From Amycolatopsis pittospori (GTDB taxonomy: Bacteria; Actinomycetota; Actinomycetes; Mycobacteriales; Pseudonocardiaceae), in assembly GCF_013870525.1 (NCBI RefSeq), contig NZ_JACBXD010000030.1:21240-85239 (forward strand): a stretch of DNA of 64,000 nt, in the 5' to 3' direction. The translations under genes and the position numbers were made by a program. Numbering within the stretch: the first letter of the stretch is position 1; each line of letters begins with the position of its first letter. Shown here one piece after another: positions 50,475 through 59,258 of this stretch. The notes beneath the pieces are model-generated. The model ran no database searches, had not been told where the DNA came from, and saw only the letters and a program-made list of their open reading frames with translations.

Positions 50475-52199
50475 TCACCCGCAGACGACCGGCACCGTCG
50501 CCACTCGCGGGAAGCGCACGGAACCCCGCGTGAACGACCCGATGAGGTTGTCCGCGAACCGTCCCGCGGTCAGCGGATCCCGCACCGACACGTCGATCGC
50601 CATGATCTCCGGACAGCTGAGCGCGAGCCGCGCGGCGGCGACGTCCTCGGGTTTGACCGGACCGCCCGCGGCGATCGGCAGCCGCGCCGAATTCGCCAGT
50701 TCCCAGACCGGCGGAAGCCACTTCTGGTGCCCTGTCCGGCCGTTGGGGAGCGACGTCGAATGCGCGGCGTACGGGTTCGCGAGACCGTAGCCGTCACGCA
50801 GCCGCATGTCGAGCGGGATCAGCAGGCCGAGGGCGCCCATGCTGTCCGCCGCGACGGTCACATACGGCCGGTCCGTCGGGTAGGCGTACCAGCGCCTGGT
50901 CGCGTAGTCCTGGACCAGCACCGCCGGGCCCTCCACACCGCGGATGGCGTCCAGCGTGGCGGGCATCGACGGGTAGTCGGCGTAATCCTCGGCCAGGATC
51001 GGATGTTCATGGCCGGTCGACCGCGACCAGAACGACCGCTCGTCGGTGATGCCGACGGCGCGCGGGGAGGCGGAGTACGGCGGCCGCAGCGACCCGGCGG
51101 CCACGAACGCCCAGATACCGACGGCCAGCAGAAGCGCCGTGGTCACCCTCGTCACGGGCAGCGCCAGAACGGGCAGTAGCAGGCAGAATAGCGCCGGGAG
51201 CAGCATGCGGCCGTGCATGAAATCCCCGCCCACACGGATCACGTACAGCGAGAGAAGGACCGCGCCGACGAGGGGAACCGCGGTGAGCACGGCGAAGGTT
51301 TTGTCCACAGTGGACTTGAAGGTGACGGCCGCGGCGGCGAGTATCAGCAACGGGAGCCACAGCCAGTACGGCTGGACGAGGTCGACGAAGTACGTCCAGC
51401 CTCGGCCCCAGTCCGCCTCCGAAGCTTCCTTGACCAGGGCGGTGTTCGGAGTCAACAGGCCGTAATAGCCCATCCGGAACACCTGATACGCCAAGGGGAG
51501 TACGGCCGCGACGGCCAGCAGCCTCAGGGCTCGACGTCGTCCCGGCCGAAGGAGCACGAGCAACGCGAGCAAGGCGACTCCGCTGAAGATCGCGAGATCC
51601 GGGCGCACCAACGGTCCCAGCCCGGCGACCACCGCGACCGGCCAGGTCCGCAGATCGTCCATTGTGGACGTACGCCGGACGAGAAGCCACCACGTGCCGC
51701 CCAGCCACAAGGTGATCAGACCGGTCTCCAGACCGGACGTCGCGAAGTCGCGGAACGGCGGCAGCGCGCAGACCACCAGCGCTCCGGCGGGCGCGAGGCC
51801 ATGGAACGCCATCGGCTGGTAGAGCCGCCGGGCGCCGTCCAGACCGAAGAACAACCCGGCGACCGAGAAGACCAGCCCCGTGACCACGGAGATCCCTTCC
51901 AGCGGCACTCCGGGGATCAGCCCCAGGACGCTCAGGATTCCTGTCCACAAGGGACTGGTGTTGGTCTCGACCCGTTCGCCGATGTTGAACACCGGACCGT
52001 TGCCCGCGAGGATCTGGCGGACCGTCCGCAGCACGATCAGGCCGTCGTCGCTCATCCAACGGCGACGCCACGCGAGGTCGGCGTAGACCATCAGGACCAG
52101 GCCGAACCCGAACCACGTCCACGTGGACGGCCGCACGAACCAGGCACGCGAAGGCCACACGGGTGTGCTCTCGCCCGCGGTCGTACTTCTCTGCGCCAT
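50475..52199 (-). CDS. aftB: AftB-like arabinofuranosyltransferase
   Basis: 574 residues, GT-C fold with ~10 membrane helices. The N-terminal catalytic loop reads RRRWMSDDGLIVLRTVRQI (Asp51, Asp52) followed by GNGPVFNIGERVETNTSPLW, matching AftB proteins; later motifs are LVRPDLAIF, LTPNTALVKEAS and GGDFMHGRMLLPALF. AftB adds terminal beta-1,2-linked arabinofuranose to arabinogalactan using decaprenyl-phospho-arabinose outside the membrane. The C-terminal ~200 residues are a soluble domain. The SDR and methyltransferase neighbours are on the same strand. Confidence 0.8.
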   Translation of the reverse strand: MAQRSTTAGESTPVWPSRAWFVRPSTWTWFGFGLVLMVYADLAWRRRWMSDDGLIVLRTVRQILAGNGPVFNIGERVETNTSPLWTGILSVLGLIPGVPLEGISVVTGLVFSVAGLFFGLDGARRLYQPMAFHGLAPAGALVVCALPPFRDFATSGLETGLITLWLGGTWWLLVRRTSTMDDLRTWPVAVVAGLGPLVRPDLAIFSGVALLALLVLLRPGRRRALRLLAVAAVLPLAYQVFRMGYYGLLTPNTALVKEASEADWGRGWTYFVDLVQPYWLWLPLLILAAAAVTFKSTVDKTFAVLTAVPLVGAVLLSLYVIRVGGDFMHGRMLLPALFCLLLPVLALPVTRVTTALLLAVGIWAFVAAGSLRPPYSASPRAVGITDERSFWSRSTGHEHPILAEDYADYPSMPATLDAIRGVEGPAVLVQDYATRRWYAYPTDRPYVTVAADSMGALGLLIPLDMRLRDGYGLANPYAAHSTSLPNGRTGHQKWLPPVWELANSARLPIAAGGPVKPEDVAAARLALSCPEIMAIDVSVRDPLTAGRFADNLIGSFTRGSVRFPRVATVPVVCG

Positions 52200-52252
52200 G
52201 ACCCCGCCCGATTCGGTTGCGTGCGCAGGAGATCAGGTACGCGCCCCGCGAG

Positions 52253-52891
52253 TCAAACGGCCTTGGCGAGCAGGCAGGCCTGCGGCCACTTCCTCCCTTC
52301 CATGGTCAGCCGTGCGGCGACCTCGAAACCCGCCCGGCCGAGCAGGTCGGCGACGGCATCTGGTTGCAGCAGGTAGGCGTCATAGGAGACCGGGTGGCCG
52401 TACGCCCTGTCCGGGCTGAGGCGCTCGTCACCGACGTGGAATCCGACCAGCAGATGCCCGCCGGGCACGAGGGTCCGGCGGAACTCCGCGAACACCGCCG
52501 GAAGTTCGGCCGGGGGCAGGTGGAAGATCGACCACCAGGCGACGAGGCCGCCCAGAGCACCGTCCGGAAGGTCGAGCGCGGTCATCGAACCGACGTCGAA
52601 TCGCAGGTCAGGGTACTGATGGCGGGCGATCTCGATCATCTTGGGCGACAAGTCGACACCCGAGACCGACAGCCCGAGCGAGGCCAGGTGCGCGGTGACG
52701 TGTCCCGGCCCGCAACCGACGTCAAGGACGGAGCCGCGCACCAGCTCGGCGAACGCGGCCAGCATCGAGCGGCCGATCGGCTCCTGGCCGAAGAGCCGGC
52801 CGACCCGCGTCGCGTAGTCCTCGGCGACGGTGTCGTAGGACTCTCGGGTGGCGTCGAGGTGAGTGGTCACGGTGGGCGACGCTAGCGGCAC
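52253..52891 (-). CDS. SAM-dependent methyltransferase
   Basis: 212 residues. It begins HLDATRESYDTVAEDYATRVG, then motif I VLDVGCGPGHVTAHLASLG, motif II SGVDLSPKMIEIAR and the LPDGALGGLVAWWSIFHLPP motif III region. It is a class I fold, UbiE-like. The substrate is unknown. It is preceded by a 21-bp tandem repeat. Confidence 0.88.
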   Translation of the reverse strand: MPLASPTVTTHLDATRESYDTVAEDYATRVGRLFGQEPIGRSMLAAFAELVRGSVLDVGCGPGHVTAHLASLGLSVSGVDLSPKMIEIARHQYPDLRFDVGSMTALDLPDGALGGLVAWWSIFHLPPAELPAVFAEFRRTLVPGGHLLVGFHVGDERLSPDRAYGHPVSYDAYLLQPDAVADLLGRAGFEVAARLTMEGRKWPQACLLAKAV

Positions 52892-52920
52892 CCACCGACA
52901 AGTTCGTGGAGCCGGGACGG

Positions 52921-53034
52921 ACGGCTCGCGTGATCGGACGGACGTCAGGCGTGATCAGACGGACGGCACGCGTGATCGGGCGGACGGCACGCGTGATCGG
53001 GCGGACGGCTCGCGTGATCGGGCGGACGGCACAC
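52921..53034. repeat. 21-bp tandem repeat, about five copies
   Basis: GCGTGATC recurs at 52928, 52949, 52970, 52991 and 53012, exactly 21 bp apart, in the unit GCGTGATCGGGCGGACGGCA with small variations. It lies between the start of the methyltransferase gene and the stop of the SdrD-type gene. There is no spacer diversity, so it is not a CRISPR array. Confidence 0.88.
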
Positions 53035-53044
53035 CGGCCCGTCG

Positions 53045-54682
53045 CTACGGCTCGATCAGCCCGGCGTCCCTGGTCAGGTCCTCCGGCGCGCCCAGGTTGG
53101 TCACCGGCGTGCAGCCGGTCGCCGGGTCCGCCGCCGAATCCGTGCCGTTGTACTGCGCCGCGCCCGACCGGGTCAGCTGACGGGCGCCGATGTCGAAGCA
53201 GACCTGGTACGAGCCCCAGCGCTGGTCGAAGACGTACCGGCCGTCCGGGCCGGTCACCGTCGAGCCGACGACTGCCGCGGAAGCGTCCTTCAAAGTCACC
53301 TTCACGTCCGGGACGCCGAGTTCGTCGCGGCTCTGCAGGCCGTCCTTGTCCTTGTCCAGCCAGACGAAGTCGCCCAGCTTGCTCATCGGCGCGACGAGGC
53401 CCGCGGCGAGCGTCAGGTCCTGGCGCTTCTTGGGGCCGACCGCGGTGGTCGCGGTGCAGCCGTTCGCCGGGTCGACGTCCGAATCCTTCGCGTCGTCGCC
53501 AGCGTCCTTCTTCGTGTAGCCGTAGCCCGCGTACTCGGGCGGGAGGGCGCTGATATCGAAGCAGACCTGGTAGATGCCGTCTTTCAGCTTGGCGAAGCGG
53601 TACTTGCCGCCGGCGTCCGTGGTGAGCGTGCCCACGGCCGTGCCCGACGCGTCCTTCAGTGTCACCTTCACGCCCGCGATGCCCGCCTCACCCGCGTCCT
53701 GGAGGCCGTTCCGGTCGACGTCGTTCCAGACGAACTCGCCGATCTCGTCGATGGCGGGCGGCGGGGTGACCTTGAGGGTCGTGGTGGCGGTCTTCTTCGG
53801 CAGTTTGCCGTTGGAGACGGTCACCGTGCCGACGCGCCCGTTGTCCGCCTCGGTGACGTTCTTGTGGTCGCAGGTGAGCGTCGCGGACTTGCCGCCGTCG
53901 AGGCTCGCGATCGGCGCGGGCTTCACGTCGCAATACGGGTCGTCGACCTTGATGTCGGTGAGGTTCGCGGTGCCGTCGTTGGTCACCGTGTACCTGAAGT
54001 TCGCCGTGGTACCCGCCTCGATCGTGGCCGTGGCTCCCCAAGCGCCGCTCGCGGGATCCCGCACCTCCGCCTTCACCGCGAACGAGGCGACCTGCAGGTG
54101 GACGCAGTCCCACATGACCCAGTTGCGGTCGGTGGCGGCGAAGAACTTCACCGAGGTCGCCGACGCCGGCGCGGTCGACGGCGGGAAATCCTGGCGCCCC
54201 AGTTTCCCGTCGGTCTCGACGGCGTGCGCGACCTTGAGCTTGTTCTCCAGGACGACCTTGTTCGACGCGTTGTAGAAACGCAGTCCCGTCTCCTGGACGG
54301 CGTCCGAGCGCCGAAGATTCTCGTCGTTCGTGCCGGTCCAGTCCGTCAGCGTGTAGACGCCGCCGGGCACGAACTTCATCGGCGCGTAGGCGGTGCTGAC
54401 CATCTTGTCGGGCGTCGCGATCAGGGCATATTTGCCGCCGTCCTGCTGATACCCGCCGGCCGTGGACAGCTTGGGCCGCTTGCTGTTCGGCGTCCCAGGC
54501 GGCACCGGGGCGGCCGGATTGAACGTGTAGCCGTCGGGCGGGCTGCCCTTCTCCACGCTGGGGTTCGGCGCGGCGCCGCCGGTGCAGCCGGACGGGACGA
54601 CCGGCGCCTGCGCGTACGCGGGAACGATGCCCGCACCGAGCGCCAGCGCGCCTGCCGTCATCAACACCAGTGCCGTTTTCAC
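53045..54682 (-). CDS. Secreted protein with SdrD-B-type domains
   Basis: 545 residues from GTG 54682, where a signal peptide begins (KTALVLMTAGALALGAGIVPAYAQA). After a ~170-residue N-terminal region with a YTLTDWTGTNDENLRRSDA segment comes a DUF11-like domain (ANFRYTVTNDGTANLTDIKVDD), then two SdrD B-like domains (about 313-430: IGEFVWNDVDRNGLQDAGEAGI; about 435-545: LGDFVWLDKDKDGLQSRDELGV), each with DxDxDG calcium loops. There is no LPXTG or sorting signal at the C-terminus, so it is probably released. Its role may be structural or adhesive. Confidence 0.82.
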   Translation of the reverse strand: MKTALVLMTAGALALGAGIVPAYAQAPVVPSGCTGGAAPNPSVEKGSPPDGYTFNPAAPVPPGTPNSKRPKLSTAGGYQQDGGKYALIATPDKMVSTAYAPMKFVPGGVYTLTDWTGTNDENLRRSDAVQETGLRFYNASNKVVLENKLKVAHAVETDGKLGRQDFPPSTAPASATSVKFFAATDRNWVMWDCVHLQVASFAVKAEVRDPASGAWGATATIEAGTTANFRYTVTNDGTANLTDIKVDDPYCDVKPAPIASLDGGKSATLTCDHKNVTEADNGRVGTVTVSNGKLPKKTATTTLKVTPPPAIDEIGEFVWNDVDRNGLQDAGEAGIAGVKVTLKDASGTAVGTLTTDAGGKYRFAKLKDGIYQVCFDISALPPEYAGYGYTKKDAGDDAKDSDVDPANGCTATTAVGPKKRQDLTLAAGLVAPMSKLGDFVWLDKDKDGLQSRDELGVPDVKVTLKDASAAVVGSTVTGPDGRYVFDQRWGSYQVCFDIGARQLTRSGAAQYNGTDSAADPATGCTPVTNLGAPEDLTRDAGLIEP

Positions 54683-54814
54683 AGGGCTGAAGCTAGTTAG
54701 GCGCCGAGCGTTCCGTAATCGCTGAACCGTGTCGACGATCGCCCCGATCAGGCAGAACCGAGAGTGATCGAGGCGCCGCCGCCGTCTTCCCACGGCGGCG
54801 GCGCCCCACCCCCC

Positions 54815-56917
54815 CTACTTGATGCCGATGCGGCCGACCTGGCCCCAGCGGCCCTTCTTCCACACCGACACGATCGACGGCCGCGGCTGCGAGGTGCCGC
54901 CGTCGGGCCAGTGCGATGTCGGGTTCGCGGAGCTGGCCGCGTCCTCACCCGGGTGCTGCACGGCGACGAGCACCAGGTGGTCGGTCACCACCGGGCCGCA
55001 GCATTCCGCGCCGACCGGGACCGACAGGAACTGCTTGACGTGTCCGCGTTCCGGACCGTCGACCGGCACCGAGAACAGGCCGTCGTGGGAGCCGAGCGCG
55101 TTGCCGTCGGTGGAGATCCACAGGTTCCCGTGCCGGTCGAACGCGACGTTGTCCGGGCACGAGATCGGGCTGACCTGGTCCTTCGGGAAGCCGCCGAAGT
55201 AGGTGTCCGCCGTCTTCGGGTCACCGCAGACCAGCAGGAGCCGCCAGGAGAACTTCGTCGACGCGGCGTCCCCGCCGTTCTCCTCCCACTCCAGGACGTG
55301 ACCGTTGCGGTTGTTAGGCCGCGGGTTCGCCTCGTCGACGTTCGCCTTGCCGGCGGGGCCACGCTGGCTGTTGTTGGTCAGGGCGGCGTAGATCCGGCCG
55401 TTGACCGGGTTCGGCTCGATGTCCTCGGGGCGGTCCATCTTGGTCGGCTGGACCTTGTCCGCGGCCTCCCGGGTGAACACATAGACCTCTTCGGCGGTGA
55501 ATCCGTCCACAAAGGACTTATTGCCGGCGGCCAACGGGATCCACTCGCCGACGCCGTCGAATTCACCGTCCGCGGGGAGCTTGCCGGAGCCGTCGATCTC
55601 ACCGGCCGGGCTGTCGCCGGTGAAGCGGGCGACGTACAGGGTGCCGTCGTCGAGCAGCGCCGAGTTGTGGCGACGCGCGTGCGAGCTCTTGCCCGGCTTG
55701 TACTTGCCCTTGGAGACGAACTTGTAGATGTACTCGAAGCGCTCGTCGTCACCGGAGTAGACGGCGACGCGGCCGTCCTTGGTGATCTTGATGTTCGCGG
55801 CCTCGTGCTTGAACCGGCCGAGCGCGGTGTGCTTGACCGGCGTCGAGTTCGGATCGTTCGGGTCGATCTCGACGACCCAGCCGAACCGGTTGGCCTCGTT
55901 GGGTTCCTGCGCGAGGTCCCAGCGCTTGTCGAACCGCTCCCATTTACGGGTGCTGGCGGCGCCGGAGAAACCGTAGCGCTTCAACCGCGCGGCAGCGGCC
56001 GGCTCGGTGACGCTCGCCGCGTTGGCGAAGTACTGGTTGACGTTCTCCTCACCGGAAAGCACGGTGCCCCAAGGGGTCACGCCGCCGGCGCAGTTGTTCT
56101 GCGTGCCGAAGACCTTGCGGCCGCTCGGATCCGCGGATGTCTTGAGGTACTTCGAACCGGCGGCCGGTCCACGCACCTCGAAGGCGGTGTTCAGCGTGAT
56201 GCGGCGGTTGTACCGGCTCGGCGTGACGTGCAGCGCGCCGCCGATCGGGTCGCGGAACGTCTGGACCACCGAGAGACCGTGGGCGGCCCAGGCGATCTTG
56301 GCCTGCTCCTCGGTCGGGTTCGCCGGGTCGTACTGGTCGGCCGGGAACATGTGGACCTCGGTGGTGTACTCGTGGTTCACCACCAGCAGGTTGCGGATGC
56401 CCAGCGGGTCCTGCGGGATCAGGCCGACGAAGTCGCAGTTGTAGCCGAACTGCTTCGCCTGCGCGGCCGCGGTCTGCTTGGCGAAGTCGAACTTCGGGGC
56501 GCCGAATTCGACGGCGTCGCCCCAGCGGATGACGACACGCTGTTCGTAGCCCTCGGGGATGGAGACCGCGTCGACCTTGTTCGGCGGCACCGCTTCGAAG
56601 TCGGTGCCGGGCACCGGACGTCCGGGGCGGCCGGGCTTCCCGTGACCCGCGGCGGCGACGTCGGCGGGCTCGGCCGCGGCAGCGGTACCGGACAGGGCGG
56701 CGAACCCACCGGCCGCGGCGGCCATCACGGCACTGGCCTTCAGCGCGCCGCGCCGGGAGAGCACGTTCTTGACCACGTCGCCGAAGTACTCGTTGTCCGA
56801 GGTGTTGGGCTCGGGGTGGGCGCACGCGTTGCCGCAGCGGTACTCACAGGTGACCGCGGAGCGGCCACCGGGGTGGGAGGTGATCAACGGCAGGAGCCGC
56901 TGAGGCTCGAAGGACAC
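54815..56917 (-). CDS. PhoX-family phosphatase (copy 1)
   Basis: 700 residues. After a ~50-residue N-terminal region with a TCEYRCGNAC cysteine motif comes a twin-arginine signal SRRGALKASAVMAAAAGG (Arg55-Arg56), so it is Tat-exported. The body is a DUF839 beta-propeller: RWGDAVEFGAPKFDF, NHEYTTEVHMFP, NNCAGGVTPWGTVLSGEENVNQYF, GDDERFEYIYKFVSKG and FDRHGNLWISTDGNALG. PhoX enzymes are Ca/Fe-dependent alkaline phosphatases that free phosphate from organic esters. A paralogue lies directly upstream. A PHO-box-like repeat precedes the start. Confidence 0.9.
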   Translation of the reverse strand: MSFEPQRLLPLITSHPGGRSAVTCEYRCGNACAHPEPNTSDNEYFGDVVKNVLSRRGALKASAVMAAAAGGFAALSGTAAAAEPADVAAAGHGKPGRPGRPVPGTDFEAVPPNKVDAVSIPEGYEQRVVIRWGDAVEFGAPKFDFAKQTAAAQAKQFGYNCDFVGLIPQDPLGIRNLLVVNHEYTTEVHMFPADQYDPANPTEEQAKIAWAAHGLSVVQTFRDPIGGALHVTPSRYNRRITLNTAFEVRGPAAGSKYLKTSADPSGRKVFGTQNNCAGGVTPWGTVLSGEENVNQYFANAASVTEPAAAARLKRYGFSGAASTRKWERFDKRWDLAQEPNEANRFGWVVEIDPNDPNSTPVKHTALGRFKHEAANIKITKDGRVAVYSGDDERFEYIYKFVSKGKYKPGKSSHARRHNSALLDDGTLYVARFTGDSPAGEIDGSGKLPADGEFDGVGEWIPLAAGNKSFVDGFTAEEVYVFTREAADKVQPTKMDRPEDIEPNPVNGRIYAALTNNSQRGPAGKANVDEANPRPNNRNGHVLEWEENGGDAASTKFSWRLLLVCGDPKTADTYFGGFPKDQVSPISCPDNVAFDRHGNLWISTDGNALGSHDGLFSVPVDGPERGHVKQFLSVPVGAECCGPVVTDHLVLVAVQHPGEDAASSANPTSHWPDGGTSQPRPSIVSVWKKGRWGQVGRIGIK

Positions 56918-56928
56918 AAGGCCTCCAT

Positions 56929-56950
56929 GTTCGCGGTGGGTTCACGTAAT
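56929..56950. promoter_or_regulatory. PHO-box-like direct repeat
   Basis: GTTCGCGGTGG then GTTCACGTAAT, repeated at an 11-nt period, 12 nt upstream of the first PhoX start. The actinobacterial PhoP site has GTTCACC units in 11-nt direct repeats. The orientation is opposite to the gene, and the match is partial. Confidence 0.4.
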
Positions 56951-57096
56951 CCAGTCAGGGGAACGCCGTGACGTTAAGCGACCAAAGCGATCCCATCCCG
57001 ACCAGCAGATGAACAACGCGCGAACGAGCGATGGCGCGCTGCCGGGACCGGCCGCGCGCCATCGACGAAACGTACTGCTAGAACGCTGTTTACCGA

Positions 57097-59157
57097 CTAG
57101 GAACCGATGTCGGCCAACCCGTGACGGCCGGGTTTCCAGACGGCCACCACCGAAGGCCGGGGCTGGTTTTCGCCGCCGTCGGGCCAATGGGAGGCCGGTT
57201 TGTCGGCGTTCGCCCCGTCCACTTCACCCGGATGCTGAACACAGACTGTGACGATCTTCTCTTCGACGATCGGCCCACAGGTCTCCGCACCCCGGGGCAC
57301 GGTGAGGAACAGCTTCAGCTCGCCTCGGTTACGCCCCTCCAGCGGCACCGAGTACAGGCCGTCGTTGATGCCGAGCGCACCCGCGGAGTCGGTGGAGATC
57401 CAGAGGTTGCCGTGTTTGTCGAAGGCCACGTTGTCCGGGCTGGAGATCGGCGAGACCTGGTCCTTGGGGAATCCGGCGAAATAGGTGTCCGGCGAGGCCG
57501 GATCACCGCACACCAGGAACAGCCGCCAGCTGAAGGTCAGCGCGAGCGCGTCCCCTCGGCGTTCCTCGAACTCCAGCACCTGACCGTGTTTGTTGTTCAG
57601 CCGCGGGTTGGGCTCGGTGGCGCCCTCCTTGCCCGGCTTGCCACGATCGACGTTGTTGCTCAGCGCGCAGTAGATCCGGCCGGTGCGCGGATGGGCCTGG
57701 ATGTCCTCCGGGCGGTCCATCTTGGTCGCGCCCACCCGGTCGGCCGCCTCACGTGTGAACACGTAGACCTCTTCGGCGGTCATTCCGTCCACAAAGGACT
57801 TCTTGCCCGACGCCAGCGGGATCCACTCGCCGCTTCCGTCGAATTCGCCGTCACTGGGCAGTTTCCCGGTGCCGTCGATCTCGGCGACCGGGCTGTCGCC
57901 GGTGAACCGGCCGACGTAGAGCGTGCCGTCGTCGAGCAGGGTCATGTTGTGCCGCCGGGCATGGGCGCTGTCGCCCGGCTTCACGCGGCCCTTCGAGATG
58001 AACTTGTAGATGTACTCGAACCGCTCGTCGTCTCCGGAGTAGGCGACCACGCGGCCGTCCTTGGCGATGCGGATGTTCGCCGTCTCGTGCTTGAACCGGC
58101 CCAGATGCGTGTGCTTGACCGGGGTGCTGTCCGGATCGTTCGGGTCCAGCTCGATCACCCAGCCGAAGCGGTTGGCCTCGTTCGCCTCCCGGGCGATGTC
58201 CCAGCGCGCGTCGAACCGCTCCCATTTCCGGGTGGTCGCGGTGCCGTTGATGCCGTAGCGCGCGAGCCGTTTGCGCGCCACCGGATCGGTCACCGTGTCC
58301 GCGTTCCCGAAGTACTGGTTGATGTTCTCCTCACCGGACAGGATCGTGCCCCACGGCGTGACGCCGCCGGCGCAGTTGTTCATCGTGCCCAGGACGACCG
58401 TGCCGGTGGGGTCGGCGGCGGTCTTGAGCAGGTCGCTGCCCGCCGCCGGACCGGTCACCTTGAACGGGGTGTGCAGCGTGATGCGCCGGTTGTAGCGCGA
58501 CATCTTCGGCCGCAGGTGCCCGGTGTCGCGTCCGCGCGACACCTGCACGACGGTCAGCCCGTGGGCCGCCCAGGCGATCTTGACCTGCTCCGCCGTCGGA
58601 TTGTCCCGGTCGTACCCGCGGAACATGAACTCTTCCGACGTGTATTCGTGGTTCGTCACCAGCAGCGACGAAAGTCCCCAGCGGTCGAGCGGCAGAAGGG
58701 CGGCGAAGTCGCAGTTGTAGCCGAACTGCTTCGCCTGCGCCGCGGCGGTCTGGTTGTCGAAGTCGAACTCCGGCGCACCCGGCAGCACCGCGTCACCCCA
58801 GCGGATGACGATGCCCTGCTGGTAGCCCTCGGGGACGACGACGGCGTCGAGAGTGTTCGGCTGGACTCGCTTGTAGTCGGTACCGGGTGGGGGCTTCGGC
58901 CGTCCCCTGTCCGCCGGTTCGACGTCCGGCGCGGCGGAGGCGGGCGCGGCGAGGGCGAGCGGCGCACCGGCGGCCAGCGCGACGACGGCGCTCGCCTTCA
59001 ACGCGCCACGGCGGCTCACCGCGCCGAGCACCTCGGCGAAGGTGGGGTTGTCCGAAGTGTTCGGCGCGTCGTGGAAGCACGCGTCACCACAGCGATAGGT
59101 ACAGGTCACTGACGCCCGGCTTGGTGAGTGGCCGGCCAGCAACGGAAGGAACTTCAC
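57097..59157 (-). CDS. PhoX-family phosphatase (copy 2)
   Basis: 686 residues, paralogous to the previous gene along its whole length: TCTYRCGDAC, twin-arginine signal VSRRGALKASAVVALAAG (Arg49-Arg50), NHEYTSEEFMFRG, NNCAGGVTPWGTILSGEENINQYF, GDDERFEYIYKFISKGRVKPG and FDKHGNLWISTDSAGALG. It should be a Tat-secreted phosphatase. The two genes have separate upstream regions of ~100-180 nt, so they may be independently expressed. Confidence 0.9.
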   Translation of the reverse strand: MKFLPLLAGHSPSRASVTCTYRCGDACFHDAPNTSDNPTFAEVLGAVSRRGALKASAVVALAAGAPLALAAPASAAPDVEPADRGRPKPPPGTDYKRVQPNTLDAVVVPEGYQQGIVIRWGDAVLPGAPEFDFDNQTAAAQAKQFGYNCDFAALLPLDRWGLSSLLVTNHEYTSEEFMFRGYDRDNPTAEQVKIAWAAHGLTVVQVSRGRDTGHLRPKMSRYNRRITLHTPFKVTGPAAGSDLLKTAADPTGTVVLGTMNNCAGGVTPWGTILSGEENINQYFGNADTVTDPVARKRLARYGINGTATTRKWERFDARWDIAREANEANRFGWVIELDPNDPDSTPVKHTHLGRFKHETANIRIAKDGRVVAYSGDDERFEYIYKFISKGRVKPGDSAHARRHNMTLLDDGTLYVGRFTGDSPVAEIDGTGKLPSDGEFDGSGEWIPLASGKKSFVDGMTAEEVYVFTREAADRVGATKMDRPEDIQAHPRTGRIYCALSNNVDRGKPGKEGATEPNPRLNNKHGQVLEFEERRGDALALTFSWRLFLVCGDPASPDTYFAGFPKDQVSPISSPDNVAFDKHGNLWISTDSAGALGINDGLYSVPLEGRNRGELKLFLTVPRGAETCGPIVEEKIVTVCVQHPGEVDGANADKPASHWPDGGENQPRPSVVAVWKPGRHGLADIGS

Positions 59158-59198
59158 GCGGACCTCCGGTCAGGCAGTTCGGGAGGTCGACGCTAAGG

Positions 59199-59237
59199 CA
59201 CCGGACCAACGAGAGGAAACCCCTCGTTGGTCCGGTG
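59199..59237 (-). terminator. Terminator of the MFS gene
   Basis: CACCGGACCAACGAG (59199-59213) and CTCGTTGGTCCGGTG (59223-59237), perfect 15-bp stem with a 9-nt loop, 18 nt downstream of the MFS stop. Confidence 0.8.
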
Positions 59238-59258
59238 TTCACCTTTTGTTCGAATTAC
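59237..59258. promoter_or_regulatory. PHO-box-like direct repeat
   Basis: GTTCACCTTTT followed by GTTCGAATTAC at an 11-nt period, upstream of the second PhoX gene. The first unit equals the actinobacterial PHO-box core GTTCACC. It overlaps the edge of the MFS terminator and is antisense to the gene. Confidence 0.45.

Noticed and set aside
52921..53034. Possible CRISPR array
   Set aside because: The 21-bp units are contiguous without unique spacers and no cas genes are near.
54764..56971. 735-codon plus-strand frame
   Set aside because: It is a shadow of the PhoX gene, whose motifs are intact on the minus strand.
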